Below, one piece after another: positions 17,827 through 25,461 of a stretch of DNA of 47,919 bases. The DNA is taken from positions 1 to 47,919 of the forward strand of contig LVBK01000042.1 in NCBI GenBank assembly GCA_001604385.1. The letters are read 5' to 3'. Position 1 is the stretch's first letter, and the number at the start of each line of letters is the position of its first letter. The position numbers and the translations under genes are program-made. The stretch comes from Spirochaetales bacterium Spiro_09. Lineage in GTDB: Bacteria; Spirochaetota; Spirochaetia; Treponematales; Treponemataceae. The notes under the pieces were generated by a model. It had not been told where the DNA came from. It saw only the letters and a program-made list of their open reading frames with translations, and ran no database searches.

Positions 17827-18336
17827 ATGGACGTGAAACGTATACTTGGTGTTTTTCTTCTGGGGTTGTGTTCGGGTTTTGTGTTCGGCCATTCTCTGGG
17901 TCTCGAATTGGGGACAAGTTTTGCTTCTGGTGGAATGTCGGGCGGTCCTGCCCTGACCTTCAGGATCGATGGAGTTCCTCTTGTATTCGCTGCCAGTTTA
18001 CGGGTGTCCGATGAGGGTTCTTCGATTGGTTTAGCTGCTGACAAGTGGTTTTTCAATGATGATTTACCGCTGGATGTACCGGTAAAATGGTATGTAGGGG
18101 TAGGAGGATACGTGCACATCGGAAGTGATTCTTCGGATGATCTCTTGTTATCTTCAGGTATCCGCGTTCCGGTTGGACTGAATGCGTATTTCAAGGACGG
18201 TTTTATAGAACCTTTTATACAGGTTGCTCCTTCCCTGGGAATCCGGTTTTCGCCATCGCTTGAAATACCCGAGTGGTTTGTTCCATTTTCTGTCGGTGTA
18301 CGCTTTCGACTTGATTCGGTACACTTCAAGAAATAA
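17827..18336 (+). CDS. Exported small beta-barrel-like protein, copy 1
   Basis: This 169-residue protein has a signal peptide (about 1-21, ending FGHS). The rest alternates hydrophobic and polar residues, as in small outer-membrane barrels: PALTFRIDGVPLVFAASL, WYVGVGGYVH, IRVPVGLNAYF, GFIEPFIQVAPSLGIR, VPFSVGVRFRL. It is clearly related to the following gene. I cannot name the family with certainty; similar eight-stranded proteins occur in Treponema and Borrelia. GGAG precedes the ATG by six bases. Function unknown. Confidence 0.75.
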   Translation: MDVKRILGVFLLGLCSGFVFGHSLGLELGTSFASGGMSGGPALTFRIDGVPLVFAASLRVSDEGSSIGLAADKWFFNDDLPLDVPVKWYVGVGGYVHIGSDSSDDLLLSSGIRVPVGLNAYFKDGFIEPFIQVAPSLGIRFSPSLEIPEWFVPFSVGVRFRLDSVHFKK

Positions 18337-18400
18337 AGAAAGGAACCCTTATTACGTACTGTTTTGAGGGTGTGTAAAAGTTTTTATCAAGGAGAATGGT

Positions 18401-18889
18401 ATGAGCAAGAAAGTAGTTGCACTGGTGCTGTCTTTTATTGTTTTGGGAAGTGCGGGAGCTTTTGCGTTTGGAATCGGTTTACAGCTTAATGGTAATGTAG
18501 AGAACAGCGGTGCGTTTGGCCCTGCCATCACCTTCAAGCTGGACAGCGTTCCCCTCGTTTTTGCCCTGTCATATTCAATCGGCGATGATACTATCATCGG
18601 TTTGACCGGAGATTATTGGGCAATAAACAAAAAACTGGTTAATGTGGGCAGAACGCCTCTGAACTGGTTCTTTGGAGTAGGCTTTTTCGCTACTGCGGTA
18701 TTTGCCGATGAATTCCAGTTCAATGGCGGAGTTCGCGTTCCTGTCGGGTTGAATATGTTTGTTGTTGACGGGTTTATTGAACCCTTCATTATGGTAGCTC
18801 CTTCGTTCGGGCTGCAAATGGTTCCCAGCATTGCGACCACGGATGTGACATTCCCCATCGCGGCGGGATTCAGGCTCTGGTTCAAGTAA
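18401..18889 (+). CDS. Exported small beta-barrel-like protein, copy 2
   Basis: This 162-residue paralogue of the preceding gene has a signal peptide of about 22 residues (ending AFAFG). It shares with it GPAITFKLDSVPLVFALSYS, WFFGVGF, VRVPVGLN, DGFIEPFIMVAPSFGLQ and a final strand (AAGFRLWF). The shared phrase around DGFIEPFI suggests a conserved turn or active surface. The C-terminus (RLWFK) nearly ends in an aromatic, as outer-membrane barrels often do. AAGGAG lies about six bases before the ATG. A strong terminator follows. Function unknown; a tandem duplication is the simplest origin. Confidence 0.75.
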   Translation: MSKKVVALVLSFIVLGSAGAFAFGIGLQLNGNVENSGAFGPAITFKLDSVPLVFALSYSIGDDTIIGLTGDYWAINKKLVNVGRTPLNWFFGVGFFATAVFADEFQFNGGVRVPVGLNMFVVDGFIEPFIMVAPSFGLQMVPSIATTDVTFPIAAGFRLWFK

Positions 18890-18898
18890 ATACAATAC

Positions 18899-18926
18899 AA
18901 ACCGTCCTTTGCGGGACGGTTTTTTT
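18899..18926 (+). terminator. Rho-independent terminator
   Basis: AAACCGTCC (18899-18907) and GGACGGTTT (18914-18922) form a nine-pair stem with a six-base loop, followed by an unbroken T run to 18926. It closes the transcription unit of the two barrel-like genes. Confidence 0.93.
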
Positions 18927-18927
18927 A

Positions 18928-18936
18928 TGCTAACAT
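18928..18936 (+). promoter_or_regulatory. Candidate extended -10 for the uracil phosphoribosyltransferase-like gene
   Basis: TGCTAACAT is an extended -10 element (TG, one base, TAACAT) directly after the terminator. No good -35 is visible, since the spacing position falls in the terminator stem. Transcription would start near 18943, leaving a short leader that holds AAGGAG. Confidence 0.35.
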
Positions 18937-18961
18937 AGATTTTGAGGGGTAAGGAGAGAAT

Positions 18962-20029
18962 ATGAGCAAGGTAGTCTTGGGTGCAGATTCGCTGGATGGA
19001 TATTTGACAGAGCAGGACCAATCGTATTTATCGCGCATGGATACCTTGTATGAACGTGCGATAGAATCATTCAAGGTTCTTGCAGCTGGCGGTTTTAGTT
19101 CAGCCCTTGCAAATGAAGAAAAAAAAGTAATCGATATATATAACGAGATGGGTCATGTAATGCAGGAAATTTGCAAGGGAGCTCCCGGTATAAAGGTATT
19201 TTCGTTCGAAACAGAAGAACAGGCTCACGCGGAGGCTTCCCGGGTAATTGCAAAGCTTCGTGACATCCGTACAGGCCATAATGAATTTGTCTACTACACC
19301 CAACGCGCGTACGAAATGTTGTTTCGCCTTGCCTATAACAGAAATCGGGGAGACAATAAAAACTATCTGGTCGTAAAAACACCGGTAACAATTCCGGTAC
19401 AAAACTATGCTGTTCATAAAATACCCGACATTGATTATAAAATTGAAAATTCGGTGATGTGTGTTCTGCTACGAGGAGCTCTCCTTCCTTCAATGATTAT
19501 GTCGAAAGAGATAGAGGAATATTCATCCCATGGCTATGTAACTCCTTTTGCGTTGTTCAAGATAAAGCGTGATGATTCAAAAAAAGAAAAGAACATGGAG
19601 TACATTCTTGATCTTGATAAATCCTTCTTCAATATAGAGGACATGAACGGCAAGGATCTCATATTCGCAGACCCCATGAACGCAACCGGCGGCAGTCTGG
19701 TAACAGTTGTGAAATATCTTATTGATAATGGAGTGAAGCCTAAATCAATCAGTTTTTTCAACGTCATCTCTGCCCTGAAAGGTGCGTTGCGAGTCGTACG
19801 CGCACTCGACAACTGTACCGTATATACACTCTGGATGGATCCAGTCCTGAATGCGTCCGCCTACATCATGCCAGGATTGGGAGATGCAGGTGACCGTATA
19901 AACGGAAAAGACATTGAAGAAACACCGCGTAATATTATTCAGCTTGTTGCCGATTATGGTTCCGACATTGCAGGCTTGTATCGTTCGCAATTACGTAAAA
20001 TTGAAGAGATTGTATTAGGCTCGCATTGA
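18962..20029 (+). CDS. upp: Uracil phosphoribosyltransferase-like protein with a long N-terminal extension
   Basis: The C-terminal 200 residues match uracil phosphoribosyltransferase, which makes UMP from uracil and [21 protein letters not shown] is the PRPP loop and [13 protein letters not shown] the uracil-binding end. The whole protein is 355 residues against about 208 for ordinary Upp. Residues 1 to about 130 are an extra helical, charged region with no motif I recognise. [10 protein letters not shown] stretch corresponds to the RAG loop of Upp. AAGGAG precedes the ATG. The stop shares bases with the next gene's start (TGATG). Enzyme activity is likely; the role of the extension is unknown. 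Confidence 0.85.
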   Translation: MSKVVLGADSLDGYLTEQDQSYLSRMDTLYERAIESFKVLAAGGFSSALANEEKKVIDIYNEMGHVMQEICKGAPGIKVFSFETEEQAHAEASRVIAKLRDIRTGHNEFVYYTQRAYEMLFRLAYNRNRGDNKNYLVVKTPVTIPVQNYAVHKIPDIDYKIENSVMCVLLRGALLPSMIMSKEIEEYSSHGYVTPFALFKIKRDDSKKEKNMEYILDLDKSFFNIEDMNGKDLIFADPMNATGGSLVTVVKYLIDNGVKPKSISFFNVISALKGALRVVRALDNCTVYTLWMDPVLNASAYIMPGLGDAGDRINGKDIEETPRNIIQLVADYGSDIAGLYRSQLRKIEEIVLGSH

Positions 20030-20667
20030 TGCGTTGTGTAAAAGCGATTCTGATTTCTGCCTTGTTGTGCGTGATCGTCTCCTGTGTTTCTCCGGGCAAG
20101 TTATTTTATTCCCGTGATATTGCGGCCGAATATTATGCTCTTGCGGAGGGATACGCCGGTTTGAAAAATTATGACAAGGCTTTACTTTACTATACCGAAG
20201 CTTCACGGATACGTGAATTCAGGAATGCTTCTTTGTGGGGTATAGGACGAATGCATGCTCTGAAAGGTAACTGGAATGAAGCTGTACAGGTTTTTGCAAA
20301 CCTGTACGAACTGGATAGTTCGAATTTGATGCTTTCCAATGCCTATGCCTATGCGTTAGCTGCTTCCGGAAACACCCGTGAAGCAATTATCCTCTACCGG
20401 TCATTATATGAAGCTTCGATTGAAGACCCGGAAGTCGCCCGGAATTACGTTGAAATATTATCCATTGCCGGAGAACACCAGCTGGTACTGGATGTTTCAC
20501 CTATTTTGCGATCGAGGTTTCCCGACTCCGGCATAATCACCGCCATCGCCCAACTTGAGACGAAGGCGGCTGAAGCATTGAAAAAGAAAGAGGATTCATC
20601 CGAAGGTAACGATGAACCCGAAAGTGGGGCTGACATCACGCCGGAGGGAGCTCTCTCCGATCAGTAA
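20029..20667 (+). CDS. TPR lipoprotein
   Basis: This 212-residue protein has a lipoprotein signal: a hydrophobic stretch ending VIVSC, with Cys19 as the expected lipidated residue. Residues about 35-140 contain TPR-type helix pairs (YYALAEGYAGLKNYDKALLYY and NAYAYALAASGNTREAIILY). The C-terminal 35 residues are acidic and likely disordered. The start ATG lies within the TGATG overlap with the previous gene, so expression is coupled; TTAGG is a weak ribosome binding site. It is membrane-anchored and faces the periplasm. Function unknown. Confidence 0.8.
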   Translation: MRCVKAILISALLCVIVSCVSPGKLFYSRDIAAEYYALAEGYAGLKNYDKALLYYTEASRIREFRNASLWGIGRMHALKGNWNEAVQVFANLYELDSSNLMLSNAYAYALAASGNTREAIILYRSLYEASIEDPEVARNYVEILSIAGEHQLVLDVSPILRSRFPDSGIITAIAQLETKAAEALKKKEDSSEGNDEPESGADITPEGALSDQ

Positions 20668-20697
20668 AAGTTCATGACCCTGATGAAAGATATTTGA

Positions 20698-21885
20698 TCA
20701 AGTGGACTTCACGGCAGCATGCCATCCGAACCGTTTGTGTTCACGGGCATTGAAAGCTTCCATCAGCAATGCATCAATTTTCAGTTCTTCCCATAGGTGC
20801 ATAACTTCATCCCTGTTTGCGCGCAGGACAGGATGTTTTGGGGAAAACAATACGCAACAATCCGCATAGGGAAGAATGGATATTTCATAACTGCCGATTT
20901 CGATCGCCTTTTGGATAATTTCTTCCTTATCCATCCCGATGAGGGGTCTTAATACGGGATACGATGCCATCCCGTTTGTCACTGACATGTTCTCTATGGT
21001 CTGACTTGCAACCTGTCCAAGACTTTCCCCGGTGATAATCGCTTGAGCTCCGGTAATCTCACACATAAGGTTTGCAACCCGCATCATGCACATTCGAAGC
21101 AAAATTGTCGCATAGGCATGCGGTGCCCTGTCGCGAATATATTCTTGCACCCGGGTAAAGGGGACAATATTCAAATGGGTTCCCAGACCGTATGATGCCA
21201 GTATTTTCGCCAGATCTTCCACTTTCTTTTGTGCTTCCTCCGATGTGTACGGCCAGGAATGAAAGTATACGCAATCAATTTTCATTCCCCGTGACAACAT
21301 CCTGAACCCCGCAACCGGCGAATCTATCCCTCCCGAAAGCAGCAACAGTCCTTTACCTCCCGTGCCGCAGGGCAAGCCTCTGTGACCAGGTGTCTGCGCA
21401 CCGTATACATAACAGTGCTCCCGCACTTCAACCATGATGGTGACATCGGGTGTATGGACATTTACCGAAAGGATACCCTCCTGATGAACCGCTTCGCCGG
21501 TGATCCGGGCAATTTCGTAGGAGGTGAGGGGGAACTGCTTGTCTGAACGCCGTGCTTCTATTTTGAAGGTTTTACAGCCCCTTGTAGCGGCTTTCTCCGC
21601 TTCAATAACGACTGCTTTTGTTATGGCATCGATAGAATGCTCAACGGTTTGGGCTCGTGCCCAACCGGCGGCTCCGATCAAATGGAACAAGGCATATTCG
21701 GCTTGTTCTTCGAATTCAGGTTTTACCCTGACATACATTCGTCCTGCCCGTATGCGCACATGGGAGCCGGTTCCGTCAAGGAATAACTGTGCATTTTGAA
21801 CAAGGCGCTGTTCGAAGTCTTTCAGGTTACCGCCTTTCAGTGTTAATTCGCCCACACGGACGAGATATGTAGTCAATGGTTTCAT
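20698..21885 (-). CDS. thiI: tRNA 4-thiouridine synthase ThiI (no rhodanese domain)
   Basis: ThiI adenylates uridine 8 of tRNA and inserts sulfur; in some species it also serves thiazole synthesis. The 395-residue protein has the N-terminal ferredoxin-like region (VGELTLKGGN), a THUMP domain (about 60-165) and a PP-loop ATP pyrophosphatase domain (LLLSGGIDSPVAG, near 185). Near the end, EISILPYADCC carries the conserved Cys pair. The C-terminal rhodanese domain of E. coli ThiI is absent, as in Bacillus, where a dedicated cysteine desulfurase supplies the sulfur. The desulfurase gene lies immediately upstream, which supports that pairing. Confidence 0.96.
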   Translation of the reverse strand: MKPLTTYLVRVGELTLKGGNLKDFEQRLVQNAQLFLDGTGSHVRIRAGRMYVRVKPEFEEQAEYALFHLIGAAGWARAQTVEHSIDAITKAVVIEAEKAATRGCKTFKIEARRSDKQFPLTSYEIARITGEAVHQEGILSVNVHTPDVTIMVEVREHCYVYGAQTPGHRGLPCGTGGKGLLLLSGGIDSPVAGFRMLSRGMKIDCVYFHSWPYTSEEAQKKVEDLAKILASYGLGTHLNIVPFTRVQEYIRDRAPHAYATILLRMCMMRVANLMCEITGAQAIITGESLGQVASQTIENMSVTNGMASYPVLRPLIGMDKEEIIQKAIEIGSYEISILPYADCCVLFSPKHPVLRANRDEVMHLWEELKIDALLMEAFNAREHKRFGWHAAVKST

Positions 21886-21927
21886 AGTATCAATAGTTCC
21901 TTGTGTGAATAGTGAGTACGTAATGGA

Positions 21928-23067
21928 TCAAACGCGGGTACACGAGCGAAGCGTTTCCACCAGAACATCAGCATCATTGTGGGTAGCGGTAGGCCCGAAG
22001 GATATACGGAATGCGTTTTGCATTATATGGGGGGGTAGGCGCATGGCTTCCAGTACCGGACGCTTAGTCTTGCGCGATGAACAGGCTGAACCGGTCGAAA
22101 TATACACACCCTTCTCGGAAAGCAGGCGAACCAGTACTTCTCCGGGAAATCGTGACTGGGAGCATTGTATAATCCAGGGTGAAAACCTGCAGTCGGATGG
22201 TAGTCTGGTTTCAGGCACAATTGAAAAACCGGGGATAGTATTGAGTGTTTCAATTATATAATTACTGATCTTTTGAGCCAACCTTCGTGATTCTTCCAGG
22301 TTGCTCAAATTTTTTTCCAGGGCATATGCGGTTGAAACTGCAGCGCCAATATTTTCCGTACCGGGCCTTTTTCCGCCTTCTTGTTCGCCACCCTTGAAGA
22401 AACTGTCAAACTGGCGGTGTGCTATCAATATACCGGAACCCTTGGGCCCTCCCAGTTTATGAGTACTTATTGAAATTGAGTCAATTCCTTCGGCCGAATA
22501 ATTGAATAAAATTTTTCCTGCAGCCTGAACAGCATCTACATGAAAATGGGGCCGCTTTTTTCCCCTGCTTCTGTGCAGGACCAATGATGCCAGTTTTTCT
22601 ACCTCTTGAATTGCGCCAGTTTCATTGTTTACGGCCATGACCGATATATAAGCTGTATCATCTTTCAGGAGTGTTATTGCGTGTTCCACATCAATAATGC
22701 CGTCACTGGTGACGGGTAACACGATTTTTTTCCAGCCGGCTGATTCCAGTATCGCAGTCTGTGCCGTGATTGACGCGTGTTCTATAGCGCTCACTGCAAA
22801 GGATCCAGGCGCCGATCGTGTCAGGAGCGAGAAAAGTGGAATCTGGTTTGCCTCGGTTCCGCCTGAAGTAAAGATTACTGTTTTGCTTTTGACCCCGAGC
22901 ACTCGTGCGCAAGACGCCCGGGATTCTTCAAGTTTTTCGGCTGCTTCTTTCCCGCTCTTGTGTATGCTTGACGGGTTTCCCGGATAATCAAGGGCAGCAT
23001 CAAGACCTGCCCGATAACAGTCAGCATCGGGGATTGCAGTCGCAGCCGAATCGAAATAGACGCTCAT
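21928..23067 (-). CDS. Cysteine desulfurase (NifS/IscS family)
   Basis: This PLP enzyme takes sulfur from cysteine to give alanine and an enzyme persulfide. The 379-residue protein has His97 (IEHAS), Asp178 (HVDAVQ), the PLP lysine Lys204 (STHKLGGPKG) and the persulfide Cys329 in STGSACSSR. The long, flexible loop around Cys329 suggests class I (IscS/NifS-like). It overlaps the aroB stop by four bases and is followed by thiI after 42 bases. No iscU or other iron-sulfur gene lies nearby, so the likely partner is ThiI. Another desulfurase elsewhere may serve cluster assembly. Confidence 0.95.
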   Translation of the reverse strand: MSVYFDSAATAIPDADCYRAGLDAALDYPGNPSSIHKSGKEAAEKLEESRASCARVLGVKSKTVIFTSGGTEANQIPLFSLLTRSAPGSFAVSAIEHASITAQTAILESAGWKKIVLPVTSDGIIDVEHAITLLKDDTAYISVMAVNNETGAIQEVEKLASLVLHRSRGKKRPHFHVDAVQAAGKILFNYSAEGIDSISISTHKLGGPKGSGILIAHRQFDSFFKGGEQEGGKRPGTENIGAAVSTAYALEKNLSNLEESRRLAQKISNYIIETLNTIPGFSIVPETRLPSDCRFSPWIIQCSQSRFPGEVLVRLLSEKGVYISTGSACSSRKTKRPVLEAMRLPPHIMQNAFRISFGPTATHNDADVLVETLRSCTRV

Positions 23068-24128
23068 CGGAGAACCGCCAGCACCTCTTCATCGGGAACT
23101 TCCGTAACAAGGGTGGAGTTAATTTCCCGTTGCAGGACAAAACGGACAACACCATCCCGTTTTTTCTTGTCATTTTTCATTGCATGCAGCAAGGCTACAG
23201 GAATTTGATCCGCTTTCATAGTACTGTGCAAGACTGAATGAATTGCTGTAGTCTCCCAACCATATTCTGAAAGAACTGTAATAACTTCATTCCGGTAATC
23301 AGAATCCGTGATGTGCAGGCGGCAGCCCAGTTCAAGCGCGCGTGAAATACCCCAGGCGACCGCATCCCCGTGGGCAATGGCTCCAAAACCGGCGACACTT
23401 TCCAGTGCATGACCGAAGGTATGTCCTAGATTCAAATACATTCGTTCACCCTTTTCATAGAGATCACGTTCTACTACTCGAGCCTTCGCCTGTACACACC
23501 GCTTGACGATTTCCGTCAATAGTTCGGGATCCCTATTCAGAATCTCTTCTTTTTTATCACACATAATTTGGTATAATTTCGGTGCATATAGCAGGGCCGT
23601 TTTTAGAACTTCGGCCAGTCCGGAGCGGTACTCGTTCTTGGGAAGGGTCAACAGAGCCTCGATGGGCATATGTATGCGTTGTGCCGGGTAAAACGAGCCA
23701 ATACAGTTTTTATATTTTTTAAAGTCTACGCCGGTTTTACCCCCGACTGCTGCATCTGCCATTGCCAGAAGACTTGTAGCAACAAGTTCCAGTTTTGCCC
23801 CCCGCATATACAGGGAGGCTGCGAAGGCAGTCATATCGGTAATGACACCGCCACCAAACCCGATAAAAAGACTGTCTCTGGCAAGAGCGCTTTCTATGGC
23901 TTTTTCCAGAATGAGCTCGATGTTGGCGAGGGTTTTATGTTCCTCGCCTGCAGGTACGACGACAAGGGGAACAGATGGGTCAAAACCTTCAGCTGTTTTC
24001 AGTAATTCTACCGTGTTGCTGTCAGCAACATAGATGCCGCCCGAGGGAGGAACGGCAGGAATCGTTATCGATCGGGTAAAGAGTACATCTACCGTCCCGG
24101 TTTGCAATGTAAAGGTGAAAGTATCCAT
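23064..24128 (-). CDS. aroB: 3-dehydroquinate synthase
   Basis: AroB converts DAHP to 3-dehydroquinate, the second step of the shikimate pathway, using NAD and a divalent metal. The 354-residue length is normal. The NAD region reads GFGGGVITDMTAFAAS; the signature ATSLLAMADAAVGGKTGVDF follows. Metal ligands are in GLAEVLK, NLGHTFGHALE and HGDAVAWG. The gene lies between an exported protein of unknown function (9 bases upstream) and the desulfurase (overlap). No other aro gene is in the window. Confidence 0.97.
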   Translation of the reverse strand: MDTFTFTLQTGTVDVLFTRSITIPAVPPSGGIYVADSNTVELLKTAEGFDPSVPLVVVPAGEEHKTLANIELILEKAIESALARDSLFIGFGGGVITDMTAFAASLYMRGAKLELVATSLLAMADAAVGGKTGVDFKKYKNCIGSFYPAQRIHMPIEALLTLPKNEYRSGLAEVLKTALLYAPKLYQIMCDKKEEILNRDPELLTEIVKRCVQAKARVVERDLYEKGERMYLNLGHTFGHALESVAGFGAIAHGDAVAWGISRALELGCRLHITDSDYRNEVITVLSEYGWETTAIHSVLHSTMKADQIPVALLHAMKNDKKKRDGVVRFVLQREINSTLVTEVPDEEVLAVLR

Positions 24129-24137
24129 CGGGACATT

Positions 24138-24800
24138 CTAGTAAGTATTTTCATCCATTGCAAGGAAGTCTTGCCTGACTTTTTCAAGACGTCCTAATTC
24201 CCGGGATATTGTTCGTTCATAGTTTAATTCTCCTGTTGCGATGCGTTCCCGCTCATCCTCCCAGGATTGTAAATCGAGCAGGAAAAGGAATCGAAACTCC
24301 TTAATCTGGGCTTTTTCTGCCCATAGAATGGCTTCCTTCCAGTAAAACAGAGCTGTCCGGTAACATAGTTCGGCGGTATCAAGGCTTTCGAGATTCTGTT
24401 CTTTCCAGGGTGCGTTATAGAAATATGCTACTTTTTTATCCCATTTTGAACCAAGGCGAAGATGTTGTTCGGTCATTTTCAGATTCAGATGCATCATAAA
24501 GAGATACCGGTATTTCTCCCATTCCTGTTCGTTTGCAATCTTTCCGAGTGCATACAGGGGGTTGGCAAAATCTGCTTCTATTGCCCGTTCGAGCCAGTAA
24601 AGGTTTTCCAGCACATCATCGGGGTATTGCTTGTAATGTACGTGATACAGACGGTAAAATTGCTCCTTGTACCGTACGGTCCATGCATGTAATGGACTTG
24701 TACCGATAGTTACAATGAGCAAGAGGCAGAAGATACCTGTTTTCAGTCGGGATGGCGTTTTCACACTTACAGTATCGGCAAGGGTGCAAGTATGCTCCAT
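24138..24800 (-). CDS. Exported protein of unknown function
   Basis: This 220-residue protein has a hydrophobic segment at about residues 23-38 ending in PLHAW, likely a signal peptide. The remainder is helical and rich in Trp, Tyr and charged residues (for example YRLYHVHYKQYPDD and FYWKEAILWAEKAQIKEF), with a coiled-coil-like end. I do not recognise the family. As given, it overlaps the end of tmk by 34 bases. A GTG at 24764, just past the tmk stop, would give a cleaner signal peptide (MKTPSRLKTGIF), but neither start has a good ribosome binding site. It probably acts in the periplasm. Confidence 0.7.
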   Translation of the reverse strand: MEHTCTLADTVSVKTPSRLKTGIFCLLLIVTIGTSPLHAWTVRYKEQFYRLYHVHYKQYPDDVLENLYWLERAIEADFANPLYALGKIANEQEWEKYRYLFMMHLNLKMTEQHLRLGSKWDKKVAYFYNAPWKEQNLESLDTAELCYRTALFYWKEAILWAEKAQIKEFRFLFLLDLQSWEDERERIATGELNYERTISRELGRLEKVRQDFLAMDENTY

Positions 24801-25417
24801 ATTTTTTCCGCAATTGTCTGTATCGACTCCCTGCTGTCTATGTAGATAATAGTCATTCCAGGTTCTGTATGTTGAAATTTATCCAGAATTTCACGATATC
24901 TATTGTGAACTTGGTGCTGGAAGTTTCGTTTTTCGAATATTTCAAGAGTTTGTCCACGTGAAACTACACGATCCATAGCTGCTTCCGGATCGATATCAAA
25001 ATAAAAGAGATACTCGGGCAGGGGATAGTTTTTGTTCAGTTCCCAGGTTAACTCACGGTCTGCTGCCTCACCCTGGTAAGCCAGACTTGAAAAAAGATAT
25101 CGGTCAGATATCACCGCTTTTCCGGCTTCCAAAGCAGCTATGATGCCTTCACGACCCCACAGGTGCTCGCACCTGTCGGCTGCAAATAAACGTGCAAGTG
25201 TGTCGGGATGAACGGTAACATTGCCCCGTAAAGCCTCCCTGATGAGCACTCCTACCGGACCGTTTGTTGGTTCACAGGTAAATAGTACAGGGATCTGGTC
25301 ATCAATTCCAGCCAATTTGTTGTGATGTAAAGAAAAGGCTTTTTTAAGTTCACTTATTTGTGTACTGGTGCCGCTGCCATCAATGCCTTCAAAAACACAA
25401 AAATTACGTAAAATCAT
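24767..25417 (-). CDS. tmk: Thymidylate kinase with an atypical P-loop
   Basis: Tmk phosphorylates dTMP to dTDP. The 216-residue protein has the family opening FEGIDGSG, the DR motif with SDRYLFSSLAYQG, and a LID-like region (VVSRGQTLEIFEKRNFQHQV). The P-loop reads GIDGSGTST: position 17, normally the phosphate-binding Lys, is Thr. The codon there is ACC, so a single sequencing error would not explain it. The overall match is otherwise good. It is the first gene of the leftward operon, and its start lies 44 bases from the divergent tamB start. Confidence 0.88.
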   Translation of the reverse strand: MILRNFCVFEGIDGSGTSTQISELKKAFSLHHNKLAGIDDQIPVLFTCEPTNGPVGVLIREALRGNVTVHPDTLARLFAADRCEHLWGREGIIAALEAGKAVISDRYLFSSLAYQGEAADRELTWELNKNYPLPEYLFYFDIDPEAAMDRVVSRGQTLEIFEKRNFQHQVHNRYREILDKFQHTEPGMTIIYIDSRESIQTIAEKIWSILAPLPIL

Positions 25418-25461
25418 GGATACTATAATACCTGAAATTCTGGTATCATTCTATAACAAAC

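Noticed and set aside
25424..25429. Perfect TATAAT before tamB
   Set aside because: No -35-like hexamer stands 16-18 bases upstream, and the region is simply A/T-rich, so I did not list it as a promoter.
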